In this document: positions 26,137 to 34,023 of the stretch, piece by piece
Numbering within the stretch: the stretch's first letter is position 1
Layout of the letters: every line of letters begins with the position of its first letter
NCBI RefSeq assembly: GCF_018131225.1
Contig: NZ_JAFCMM010000004.1
Location: 248,001 to 312,000 of the forward strand
Reading direction: 5' to 3'
Length of the DNA: 64,000 nucleotides
Origin: Bradyrhizobium sp. U87765 SZCCT0048
GTDB lineage: Bacteria; Pseudomonadota; Alphaproteobacteria; Rhizobiales; Xanthobacteraceae
Program-made: the position numbers and the translations under genes
Notes under the pieces: model-generated
Database searches by the model: none
The model's input: the letters and a program-made list of their open reading frames with translations, nothing else
What the model was told of the DNA's origin: nothing

Positions 26137-27156
26137 ATGAGACTTGCTGCGCTGTTTCGTGCCCTGACTGTTGGTCTTGCGGTCCTGGCCTCGCCGGCGC
26201 TGGCGCAGACGCCGGCCAAGCTCGACAAGGTGTCGTTCGGAACCAACTGGGTGGCCGAGGCCGAGCATGGCGGGTTCTTTCAGGCGGTGGCCGACGGCAC
26301 CTATGCCAGCTATGGCCTCGATGTCACCATCGTCTCCGGCGGTCCCAACATCAACAACCGCATCCTGCTGGCGTCCGGCAAACTCGACTTCTTCATGAGC
26401 GCCAATTCGCTGCAGTCGTTCGACGCGGTCGCCAACAACGTGCCGGTCATCGCGGTGGCGGCGATGTTCCAGAAGGATCCGCAGGTGTTCCTGGCGCATC
26501 CTGACGCCAAGGTCAGCAAGATCGAGGATCTCAAGCCGCTGACGCTGTTCGTCTCCAAGGAAGGCATGCAGACCTACTTCCAGTGGATGAAGTCCGAATA
26601 CGGCTTCAGCGAGGGCAACGTGAAGCCCTACACTTTCAACGCCCAGCCGTTCCTCGCCGACAGGAAGAGCGCGATGGAGGGCTATGTCACGTCCGAGCCG
26701 TTCGCGGTCGAGAAGCAGGCCGGCTTCAAGCCGACGGTGATCGAGCTCGCCGACTACGGCTTCAATACTTACTCGACGCTGATCGAGACCCGGCGCGATC
26801 TCGCCGAGAACAAGCAGGATCTGGTGCAGCGCTTCGTCGATGCCTCGATCGTTGGCTGGTACAACTATCTCTATGGCAACAATCGCCCGGGCAACGAGCT
26901 GATCAAGAAGTTCAATCCCGACATGACCGACGAACTGCTGGCCTATTCCGTCGCCAGGATGAAGGAATACGGCATCGTCGATTCCGGCGACACGCTGAAG
27001 GATGGCGTCGGCGCGATGAGCGATGCGCGCATGGCGAGCTTCTTCGACAAGATGGTGCGTGCCGGCGTGGTCAAGCCGGATCTCGACTTCAAGAAGTCCT
27101 ACACGCTGCGCTTCGTCAACAAGGGCGTCGGCCTCGACCGTCGTCCCAGGAACTGA
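26137..27156 (+). CDS. ABC transporter substrate-binding protein (NMT1/SsuA-like)
   Basis: This 339-residue periplasmic protein has a signal peptide ending 'LASPALAQ'. The body shows 'KVSFGTNWVAEAEHGGFFQAVADGTYASYGLDVTIVSGGPNINNRILLASGKLDFFMS', the pattern of the NMT1/THI5-like family that binds pyrimidine precursors, sulfonates or nitriles. 'QKDPQVFLAHPDAKVSKIEDLKPLTLFVSKEGMQTYFQWM' follows. It is the first gene of a compact unit: the ATPase starts 5 bp after its stop, and the permease and hydroxyacid dehydrogenase overlap onward. No thiamine-pyrophosphate riboswitch is visible upstream, so thiamine precursor uptake is not favoured. Confidence 0.88.
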   Translation: MRLAALFRALTVGLAVLASPALAQTPAKLDKVSFGTNWVAEAEHGGFFQAVADGTYASYGLDVTIVSGGPNINNRILLASGKLDFFMSANSLQSFDAVANNVPVIAVAAMFQKDPQVFLAHPDAKVSKIEDLKPLTLFVSKEGMQTYFQWMKSEYGFSEGNVKPYTFNAQPFLADRKSAMEGYVTSEPFAVEKQAGFKPTVIELADYGFNTYSTLIETRRDLAENKQDLVQRFVDASIVGWYNYLYGNNRPGNELIKKFNPDMTDELLAYSVARMKEYGIVDSGDTLKDGVGAMSDARMASFFDKMVRAGVVKPDLDFKKSYTLRFVNKGVGLDRRPRN

Positions 27157-27161
27157 CCGGC

Positions 27162-27977
27162 GTGGCATCCGATCCGGCGGCCGGCGGCGCCGCAGGCGAA
27201 GGCGGCCTGCCGGCGGAGATCGCGGTGCGCTTGCGTGGGGCGGCCAAGGTCTACGACAACGGCGTGCAGGCGCTGTCGGCGCTCGACCTCGACATTCGCC
27301 GCGGCGAGTTCGTGTCGCTGCTCGGGCCGTCGGGCTGCGGCAAATCCACCGCGCTGCGCCTGATCGCAGGCTTGAGCCGGCCGAGCGGCGGCATCGTGCA
27401 GGTGGCTCGCCGGGCGAATACCGGGAGCCATGCCATCGGCTTTGTCTTCCAGGAGCCGACGCTGATGCCTTGGGCCAGCGTCGCCGACAATGTCCGTCTG
27501 CCGCTGCGCCTCGCGCGGCTGCCGCGCGCGGACACCGAAGCCCGGGCGCGCGAAGCGCTGGCGCGGGTCGGGCTCGCTGATTTCGCCGATGTCTATCCGC
27601 GCGAGCTGTCGGGCGGCATGAAGATGCGGGTGTCGCTGGCGCGCGCGCTGGTCACCGATCCGGACATCCTGCTGATGGACGAGCCGTTCGCCGCGCTCGA
27701 CGAGATCACGCGCTTTCGCCTCAACAACGATCTGATGGCGCTGTGGCGCAGCCTGCGCAAGACCGTGGTGTTCGTCACCCACTCGGTGTTCGAGTCGGTG
27801 TACCTGTCGCAGCGGGTCGTGGTGATGACATCGCGTCCGGGTCGGATCAGCGCCGAGTTTCGCATCGTGGCGCCGGAGCCGCGGCTCGAGGAGTTCCGCA
27901 CATCGGCGAGCTATGCCGCGCAGTGCCGCGAGGTGTCGGCCGCGCTGGCACGCGCCAGCAATGAGGGCGGCGCATGA
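27162..27977 (+). CDS. ABC transporter ATP-binding protein (SsuB/TauB-like)
   Basis: This 271-residue ATPase starts at a GTG five bases after the binding-protein stop. Walker A is 'GPSGCGKSTALRLIAGL', the Q-loop is 'FVFQEPTLMPWASV', the signature is 'LSGGMKMRVSLARAL', Walker B is 'ILLMDEPFAALD', and the switch histidine is in 'VTHSVFE'. The pattern LSGGM and 'PTLMPW' is typical of nitrate/sulfonate/taurine ATPases. An Ala/Gly-rich lead of about 20 residues precedes the domain. It overlaps the permease start by four bases (ATGA), indicating translational coupling. Confidence 0.92.
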   Translation: MASDPAAGGAAGEGGLPAEIAVRLRGAAKVYDNGVQALSALDLDIRRGEFVSLLGPSGCGKSTALRLIAGLSRPSGGIVQVARRANTGSHAIGFVFQEPTLMPWASVADNVRLPLRLARLPRADTEARAREALARVGLADFADVYPRELSGGMKMRVSLARALVTDPDILLMDEPFAALDEITRFRLNNDLMALWRSLRKTVVFVTHSVFESVYLSQRVVVMTSRPGRISAEFRIVAPEPRLEEFRTSASYAAQCREVSAALARASNEGGA

Positions 27978-28810
27978 GCGCGCACGATCGTTCATCGGCG
28001 GCGGGCGCCGGGGTGGCAGGGCCAGGGCATGCCGGCCGCGCGCTGCGCATGCTGCTGCCCGTGCTGATGCTGGCCGTCGTGGTCGGCCTGTGGGAGGCGG
28101 TGGTGCGGATCAACGCCATTCCGCCCTATGTGCTGCCCAGTCCCGTCAACGTCGTCACGACGCTGATCCAGGACTGGAACCTGCTGTTCGGCTCACTGCT
28201 GGTGACGCTGGTGACGACGCTGGAGGGCTTCGTCGCCGCGGCGGTCGGCGGCATCCTGCTGGCGCTGCTGTTCAGCCGCTCCAGCTGGCTGGAATACGCG
28301 CTGCTGCCCTATGCGGTGGTGCTGCAGGTCACACCGGTGATCGCGATCGCGCCATTGCTGCTGATCTATCTGCCGCAGCCAGTCGCGGTGGTCGCCTGCG
28401 CCTGGATCGTGGCGTTCTTTCCGGTGCTGTCCAACACCATGCTGGGCCTGAAGTCGGTGGATCGCAATCTGGCGGGGCTGTTCGCGCTTTATGGCGCCTC
28501 GCCGTTGCAGACCCTCGGCCTGCTGCGGCTGCCGTCGGCGCTGCCCTACATGCTGGGCGGCCTGCGCATCGCCGGGGGGCTGTCGCTGATCGGCGCGGTG
28601 GTGGCCGAAATCGCGGCAGGGTCGGCGGGCGCCGGCTCGGGGCTTGCCTACCGCATCGCAGAATCGAGCTATCGCCTCAACATTCCGCGGATGTTTGCCG
28701 CACTTTTGCTGCTCTCGGTCGCCGGCATTGTGATCTATATGATGCTCTCGCTGGCCTCGTATCTTGTGCTACGACGCTGGCACGAAAGCGCGCTAGGAAA
28801 GGATAGCTGA
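27974..28810 (+). CDS. ABC transporter permease (SsuC/TauC-like)
   Basis: This 278-residue inner-membrane permease has about six spans. 'LGLWEAVVRINAIPPYVLPSPVNVVTTLIQDW'-like residues near the start are typical of the SsuC family. The coupling helix EAA-like loop is 'SVDRNLAGLFALYGASPLQTLGLLRLPSALPYMLGGLRIAGG', which docks to the ATPase. The start overlaps the ATPase stop by four bases and its stop shares one base with the start of the next gene. It forms the channel of the NMT1-type importer. Confidence 0.92.
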   Translation: MSAHDRSSAAGAGVAGPGHAGRALRMLLPVLMLAVVVGLWEAVVRINAIPPYVLPSPVNVVTTLIQDWNLLFGSLLVTLVTTLEGFVAAAVGGILLALLFSRSSWLEYALLPYAVVLQVTPVIAIAPLLLIYLPQPVAVVACAWIVAFFPVLSNTMLGLKSVDRNLAGLFALYGASPLQTLGLLRLPSALPYMLGGLRIAGGLSLIGAVVAEIAAGSAGAGSGLAYRIAESSYRLNIPRMFAALLLLSVAGIVIYMMLSLASYLVLRRWHESALGKDS

Positions 28811-29781
28811 TGACCGCCGCGAAGACCGACGTCCTGATATATGGGCAGCCCAAGAAACTCGTCACGGAAGGCTTGAGCGAGTCGTTCACGGTGCATGCCG
28901 CGGAAAGCCACGGCGATCTCGGCCGCATCTCTCCGGCGGTCGCCGAGCGTATCAAGGCCGTCGCGGTGACCGGCCTCGTCAGCGCCGACCGGGCGATGAT
29001 GGACAAGTTTCCCAAGCTCGAGATCATCTCCAGCTTCGGCGTCGGCTACGATCATGTCGACTGGGCCCATGCCCGCGATCACAACATCGTGGTCACCAAC
29101 ACGCCGGACGTGCTGACCGAGGAGGTCGCCGACGTCGCCATGGGCCTGCTGCTCGCGACCCTGCGCGAGTTCATCCGTGCCGACCGCTTCGTGCGTGCCG
29201 GCCAGTGGGCGACGCAGAATTATCCGCTAACCGTCGGCTCGCTGCGCGGCCGCACCGTCGGCATGGTCGGCATGGGCCGCATCGGCCAGGCGATCGCGCG
29301 CCGCCTCGAGGCGTCGCTGGTGCCGGTGGTGTATCACTCGCGCAACCCGGCGCCGGGCGTCAGCAACAAGCACTATCCCAATCTCGTGGAGATGGCGAAG
29401 GCGGTCGATACGCTTGTTGTCATCACCCCCGGCGGGGCGTCCACCGCCAAGATCGTCAACGCCGAGGTGATCGACGCCCTTGGTCCCAACGGCGTCATTG
29501 TCAACGTCGCGCGCGGTTCGGTGATCGACGAGCCGGCGCTGATCGCGGCGCTGAAGGCGGGCAAGATTCTCGGCGCTGGCCTCGACGTGTTTGCCAACGA
29601 ACCGAATGTGCCGGACGAGCTGCGCGCGCTGCAGAACACCGTGCTGCTGCCGCATGTCGGCTCGGCCTCGATCGTCACCCGCAATGCCATGGACAAGCTG
29701 GTGGTCGACAATCTCAAGCTCTGGTTCGACGGCAAGCCGCCGCTGACCCCGATTCCGGAAACCCCGGTCAAGGGCCGCTGA
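28810..29781 (+). CDS. D-2-hydroxyacid dehydrogenase, NAD(P)-dependent
   Basis: This 323-residue enzyme of the D-isomer 2-hydroxyacid dehydrogenase family reduces 2-keto acids such as glyoxylate or hydroxypyruvate, or runs in reverse. The NAD(P) fold starts at 'GRTVGMVGMGRIGQAIARRL' (GxGxxG). Catalytic residues are the arginine in 'VARGSVIDE', the glutamate in 'FANEPNVP' and the histidine in 'LLPHVGSAS'. After the dinucleotide strand comes 'YHSRNP', where Ser-Arg often means NADPH preference. Its ATG overlaps the permease stop by one base, so it is co-translated with the importer. It probably handles a keto or hydroxy acid made from the transported compound. Confidence 0.92.
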   Translation: MTAAKTDVLIYGQPKKLVTEGLSESFTVHAAESHGDLGRISPAVAERIKAVAVTGLVSADRAMMDKFPKLEIISSFGVGYDHVDWAHARDHNIVVTNTPDVLTEEVADVAMGLLLATLREFIRADRFVRAGQWATQNYPLTVGSLRGRTVGMVGMGRIGQAIARRLEASLVPVVYHSRNPAPGVSNKHYPNLVEMAKAVDTLVVITPGGASTAKIVNAEVIDALGPNGVIVNVARGSVIDEPALIAALKAGKILGAGLDVFANEPNVPDELRALQNTVLLPHVGSASIVTRNAMDKLVVDNLKLWFDGKPPLTPIPETPVKGR

Positions 29782-29783
29782 GC

Positions 29784-30503
29784 ATGGCGCAGGCCGCGAC
29801 GCGGGCGATCCGGTGGCAGCGGCCGTTGGCTGGTGCACTGGTGCTGCTTGCGCTCGCGGCTGCGCCGGTGCGTGCGGAGGATGCGCAGGGGCTTGCGCAC
29901 GACATGGTCGGCCAATGGGAACTGGCGACCGCGGAGCGCAGCAAGACCTGTGTCGTGACCCTCAAGCCCGATGCGGCAAGCGGCGGCGCGATGAAGCTCG
30001 ACCTCGAGAAGGGCTGCGCCGAAGCGCTGCCCTTCACCCGCGAGATCGTCGCCTGGAGCATCAAGGGCCTTGACATCGTCCGCCTGCAGGATGCCAGGGG
30101 ACAGCCGGTGATCGATGTCACCGAGGTCGAGAGCGGCATCTTCGAGGGCCAGCGCACCGGAGAGGGCGTCTATCTCCTGCAGAACCTCGCCGCGGCGCGG
30201 GCGCTCTCCAAGTCCACGGACCAGTTGATCGGCGACTGGTCGATGGTGCGCGGCAACGACCGCGCGATCTGCAGCCTGACCCTGACCAACACCGAGATTA
30301 CGCCGGACAATTTCGCTGTTTTCCTCAAGCCGCGCTGCGATTCCGCCGTCGCGGCCTTCGCGCCGGTGAGCTGGCGGCTGGAGCGCGGTGAGCTGCAGCT
30401 GATCTCGGCCAAGGGCGAGGTCTGGCGTTTCGAGGCCGACGACAACGCACAGTGGCGCCGCGTGCCGGACAGCGTCGACCCGCTCGTCCTGATCAGGCAG
30501 TAG
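29784..30503 (+). CDS. Two-domain AprI/Inh-type protease inhibitor-like protein
   Basis: This 239-residue protein starts two bases after the dehydrogenase stop and has a signal peptide ending 'APVRAED'. Two similar lipocalin-like halves follow: 'MVGQWELATAERSKTCVVTLKPD...KGCAEALPF...WSIKGLDIVRLQDARGQPV' and 'LIGDWSMVRGNDRAICSLTLTNTE...PRCDSAVAAFAPVSWRLERGELQLISAKGEV'. Each has the WxL/WS start, a C...C disulphide pair and the final strand of the AprI/Inh/Omp19 family, which blocks serralysin-type metalloproteases in the periplasm. Single-domain inhibitors are the norm, so this is a tandem version. No serralysin gene is visible in the window. Confidence 0.8.
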   Translation: MAQAATRAIRWQRPLAGALVLLALAAAPVRAEDAQGLAHDMVGQWELATAERSKTCVVTLKPDAASGGAMKLDLEKGCAEALPFTREIVAWSIKGLDIVRLQDARGQPVIDVTEVESGIFEGQRTGEGVYLLQNLAAARALSKSTDQLIGDWSMVRGNDRAICSLTLTNTEITPDNFAVFLKPRCDSAVAAFAPVSWRLERGELQLISAKGEVWRFEADDNAQWRRVPDSVDPLVLIRQ

Positions 30504-30530
30504 AGCCGGCGATCGCCGTTGCAGCGCGCC

Positions 30531-31601
30531 TCAGGCGCGGGCCTCGAACACCATGTTGAACGGTGTTTCCGCGGCGCGCCGAAAATGCGTGAAGCCTCCG
30601 GCGGTGACCACCTGCCGCAGCCGCACCTCGCCGGCCTGGGCGCCGAGACCCATCCCGATTTCCTGGGCCAGCGAGGCCGGCGTGCAGATCATGGTGGACG
30701 CGGCGTAGTACACACGCCCGACCGGATTGAGGTTGGAGGCAAGATGATCATGGGCGAACGGCTCCACGATCATCCAGCGCCCCCCTGGCGTCAGCGCCTC
30801 GTGCACATGGCGGGCCGCGCCGATCGGGTCGCCCATGTCATGGAGGCAATCGAAGAACGCGACGAGGTCGTAGTGGCCGGGAAACGTCTTGGCGGTGGCG
30901 ATGTCGAAACGGGTATTGCCGGCGACGCCGGCCTCGGCGGCGGACTGGCGCGCGCGCTCCACCGATGGCGGATGATAGTCGAAGCCGGTGAAGCGGGATT
31001 TCGGGAACGCCCGCGCCATCACGATGGTCGATGCGCCGTGGCCGCAGCCGACGTCGGCGACCTCCGCGCCCCGCTGCAGCCTGTCGACGACGCCATCGAG
31101 CGCGGGCAGCCAGGACGACACCAGATTGGCGTTGTATCCGGGCCGGAAGAAGCGCTCGGTGCCGCGGAACAGGCAGGCGCTGTGATCGTGCCAAGGCAGG
31201 CCGCGGCCGCTGCGGAAAGCTTCGGCGACCTTGGACTCGTCGAGCCACAGCGATGCCAGCACCTCGAAGGCGCCGGCCATGAAGGCCGGGCTGTCGTCGT
31301 CGGCGAACACGGTCGCCTGCTCGGGATTCAGCGCGAACGTGTCGGCGTCGCGGTCGTAGTCGACATAGCCAGCGGCGGCCTGGGCCGCGAGCCATTCGCG
31401 GACGTTGCGCTCATAGGTGCCGGTGCGTTCGGCGAGCTGCCTGGAGGTCATGGGACCTGCGTCCTGCATGGCCTTGTAGAAGCCGAGACGATCGCCCAGC
31501 ACCACGAGGGCGCCGGTGGCGATGCTGCCGAGATCGCCGATCATGCGACCGAGAAAAGCGTCGAGCCTGGTTGGATCCGGGGGCTGCATTGCGTTCTCCA
31601 T
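30531..31601 (-). CDS. Winged-helix-fused SAM-dependent methyltransferase
   Basis: This 356-residue protein has an N-terminal winged-helix dimerisation region ('GALVVLGDRLGFYKAMQDAGPMTSRQLAERTGTYERNVREWLAAQAAAGYV') as in small-molecule O-methyltransferases. A Rossmann methyltransferase core follows: 'AEVADVGCGHGASTIVMARAFP' (motif I), 'FTGFDYHPPSVERAR' (acidic residue of motif II), 'YDLVAFFDCLHDMGDPIGAARHVHEALTPGGRWMIVEPF' (post-motif). The layout resembles Rv2258c-like transferases. It lies 155 bp downstream of the MFS exporter on the same strand and may share its promoter. Substrate unknown. An ATG four codons later is an alternative start. Confidence 0.85.
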   Translation of the reverse strand: MENAMQPPDPTRLDAFLGRMIGDLGSIATGALVVLGDRLGFYKAMQDAGPMTSRQLAERTGTYERNVREWLAAQAAAGYVDYDRDADTFALNPEQATVFADDDSPAFMAGAFEVLASLWLDESKVAEAFRSGRGLPWHDHSACLFRGTERFFRPGYNANLVSSWLPALDGVVDRLQRGAEVADVGCGHGASTIVMARAFPKSRFTGFDYHPPSVERARQSAAEAGVAGNTRFDIATAKTFPGHYDLVAFFDCLHDMGDPIGAARHVHEALTPGGRWMIVEPFAHDHLASNLNPVGRVYYAASTMICTPASLAQEIGMGLGAQAGEVRLRQVVTAGGFTHFRRAAETPFNMVFEARA

Positions 31602-31756
31602 GGCGAGGTGGAAACACGATCGTGAGTCCGGCCGCGCGCATGGGAGGTTCGCAGTTCGTCCGACGGATGGGCTCCGTCTTTCGGTGGTGGCAGCGGGGCA
31701 GGTCGGGGCCAGTTAAGTCAGGTCAGCTGACCTGCAGCCTCGCCCCCTCCGCGTTG

Positions 31757-33217
31757 TCACAGCAGTCGGCGTACCCGCCGCGTCAGCCCAACCGCCAGCG
31801 CAATGCACAGCGCCGGGGTGATGCAGAACACCACGAACAGCGCGAACGCCGCGCGGCTCGTGCCGGCCAGTCCGCCGGGATCGACCAGGCCGGCGGTGTT
31901 GGCCACCAGTCCCGCCACCGCCGCGCCGACGGCGGTCGCATAGAGCTGCACGGTGGTGATCGAGGCGGAGGCGCGGTCCTGCTCGCCGGGCGCGGCCAGC
32001 GTCAGCACCCAGGTCAGCAGATGCGGCCACGCCATGCCGACCCCGAGGCCGAGGCTGAACAGGCCGACGGCCAGCACAGTGAGACGCATCGTATCGCCAG
32101 TGCCCGGCGTCGGCATCAACGCCAGCAGGATCAGGCTGCCGACAAGCGAGACGCATGGCGCGATCACGACGATGCGCTGCACGGTGCGGCCGCTGAAATT
32201 CGAGCTGGAGACCGAGCCGACGGTCCAGCCACCGGCCATCAGCGCCGACAGGTAACCGGCGATCAGCGGCGACTGGCCGTGCAGCACCTGGAGGAACAGC
32301 GGCACGAACACGTCGTCGCTTGTTACCGTCAGGGCCAGCAGCGACATCACGCCATAGACGAGCATCAGCGGCGCGCCCCGGCCGAAGGTGCCCTCCGGCA
32401 GCAGACGCCGCGGGCCGCGGCGCTCGTTCACGATGACCAGGGCGGACAGCGCGACGCCGCCGACGAGACCGGCGATGTTCCATGCCGGCCGGGTCGACAG
32501 GCTGCCGGCCGACACCGCGAGCACGGCGGCGCTGAGCAGCGCCATCTGTACGACGGGCAGTGGCGAGGCGCGCCTCGCATCGACCTCGCGCGGCAGCACC
32601 AGCGCGGCGATGGCGGCGAAGGTCAGTGCCAGCGGGATCAGGACATGGAAGGCGCTGCGCCAGGCATCGAGCTCGGCGAACACGCCGCCGATCGCCGGGC
32701 CGACCAGCGTGCCGATCCCCCACATGCCGGACACCAGCGCCATGGCGCGGGGCCACAACGCTTGCGGGAACAGGATGCGGATCATGGCGTAGGACAGCGA
32801 GATGAGCAGGCCGCCGCCGAGCCCCTGCACGGTGCGCCCGACCAGCATCACCGGCATCGCGGGCGCGAAGCCGCACACCAGCGCGCCCAGCGCGAACAGG
32901 ATCGCCGCGGTGACATAGGCGCCGCGCGGCCGCAGGGCCTGCAGCAGGCGCGCCGAGCAGGTCGCGCCGATGATCGAGGCGATCACGAACAGTGTCGTGT
33001 TCCAGGCATAGTAGCCGAGGCCACCGATGTCGCGCACGATGGACGGCAGCATGGTTGTGGTCAGGAACACGTTGGTGGCGTGCAGCGCCACGCCGCCGGC
33101 GAGCATCAGCGACGACAGCGCGTTGCGCCCGCCGAGCAGTGTGGCCCAGCCGGGCCTTCCGCCCGTCACGGGGGTCGGATCGATGATGGCGGTGGAGGAA
33201 TCGGACGAGGAAGACAA
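31757..33217 (-). CDS. MFS multidrug-type exporter
   Basis: About 486 residues with 12-14 hydrophobic segments. Features include 'LHATNVFLTTTMLPSIVRDIGGLGYYAWNTTLFVIASIIGATCSARL', the A-loop region with 'RPRGAYVTAAILFALGALVCGFAPAMPVMLVGRTVQGLGGGLLISLSYAMIR', and motif C-like 'GMWGIGTLVGPAIGGVFAEL', all typical of DHA2/QacA-like drug exporters. The start is the TTG at 33217, preceded at eight bases by GGAG. The open frame continues to a TTG at 33286, but that codon lies inside the SoxR-like promoter described separately, so initiation there is excluded if that promoter is used. It probably exports redox-active or toxic compounds. Confidence 0.85.
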   Translation of the reverse strand: MSSSSDSSTAIIDPTPVTGGRPGWATLLGGRNALSSLMLAGGVALHATNVFLTTTMLPSIVRDIGGLGYYAWNTTLFVIASIIGATCSARLLQALRPRGAYVTAAILFALGALVCGFAPAMPVMLVGRTVQGLGGGLLISLSYAMIRILFPQALWPRAMALVSGMWGIGTLVGPAIGGVFAELDAWRSAFHVLIPLALTFAAIAALVLPREVDARRASPLPVVQMALLSAAVLAVSAGSLSTRPAWNIAGLVGGVALSALVIVNERRGPRRLLPEGTFGRGAPLMLVYGVMSLLALTVTSDDVFVPLFLQVLHGQSPLIAGYLSALMAGGWTVGSVSSSNFSGRTVQRIVVIAPCVSLVGSLILLALMPTPGTGDTMRLTVLAVGLFSLGLGVGMAWPHLLTWVLTLAAPGEQDRASASITTVQLYATAVGAAVAGLVANTAGLVDPGGLAGTSRAAFALFVVFCITPALCIALAVGLTRRVRRLL

Positions 33218-33271
33218 GAGATCGGCTCCGGGTAGGGAACGGTTCAGGCACGGACGCCATGCCGCCGATCC

Positions 33272-33302
33272 TTCATAGAACCTCAACCGCTGTTGAGGTC
33301 AA
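33272..33302 (-). promoter_or_regulatory. MerR-type promoter with 18-bp SoxR-box-like palindrome
   Basis: On the minus strand, -35 TTGACC (33302-33297) and -10 TATGAA (33277-33272) are separated by exactly 19 bp, the stretched spacing of MerR-family promoters. Within the spacer, overlapping the last bases of the -35 element, lies CCTCAA-N6-TTGAGG (33281-33298). These are the same half-sites and spacing as the known E. coli SoxR site. It sits about 55 bp before the MFS start. Regulation by SoxR is inference; no soxR gene is in the window. Confidence 0.75.
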
Positions 33303-33324
33303 CCCGGCGCTCCGGCGCCGATGC

Positions 33325-34023
33325 TCACACCGTCAGATGCGCCAGGATGTCATCGCGGGCGAGCGTGGCGGCGGCACCGGCGCGCACCACCTCGCCATGA
33401 TCCATGACGGCGATATGGTCGGCGACGCGCTCGACCAGGGTGAGGTTCTGTTCGATCACCAGGAAGGCGGTGCCCCGCTGCTTTCGTTCGGCGATCAGGT
33501 CGGCCATGCGGATCACGTTTTCGTATTGCACGCCCTCGGTCGGCTCGTCGATCACGACGAGGGGCGTGTCGGCGGCAAGGCCGCGCACGAACGACAGCAG
33601 CTTCTTCTCGCCGCCGGACAGCGTGCCGGCGTGCTGCCGCCGCCGCTCGGCGAGCCGCGGGAACACGGCGAAATACGGCTCGAACGCGGCAAGATCCCGT
33701 GTCGGCCGCATCAGCGTGAGATTTTCGGCGACGGTGAGATCGTCGAACACGACGCGTTCCTGCGGGCAGTAAGCCAGACCGAGCCGCGCGCGGTGTGACG
33801 GCGACAGCGCGGTGATGTCGCGGCCGGCCATCGTCACGGTGCCGTCCGACGGGCGCAGGAAGCCGCAGGCGAGCTTGGCCAGCGTCGACTTGCCGACGCC
33901 GTTGCGGCCGAGGACGCACAGCGCCTCGCCGGCGCGGACCGACGCGGTGACGGCGCGCACCACGAGGCCGGAACCATAGCCGCCGGACAGGCGGTCGAGC
34001 GCGAGCATGGCGGTGTCGGTCAT
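33325..34023 (-). CDS. ABC transporter ATP-binding protein (LivF/UrtE-like)
   Basis: This 232-residue ATPase has Walker A 'GRNGVGKSTLAKLACG', Q-loop region 'GLAYCPQERVVFDDLTVAENL', signature 'LSGGEKKLLSFVRGL', Walker B 'LVVIDEPTEGVQ' and switch 'IEQN' (the LivF-type replacement of histidine). The 'PTEGVQYENV' segment is like UrtE of urea/amide importers. It is the last gene of a minus-strand unit (amidase, binding protein, LivH-like, fused LivM-LivG, LivF) and overlaps the stop of the fused gene by four bases. Confidence 0.92.
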   Translation of the reverse strand: MTDTAMLALDRLSGGYGSGLVVRAVTASVRAGEALCVLGRNGVGKSTLAKLACGFLRPSDGTVTMAGRDITALSPSHRARLGLAYCPQERVVFDDLTVAENLTLMRPTRDLAAFEPYFAVFPRLAERRRQHAGTLSGGEKKLLSFVRGLAADTPLVVIDEPTEGVQYENVIRMADLIAERKQRGTAFLVIEQNLTLVERVADHIAVMDHGEVVRAGAAATLARDDILAHLTV

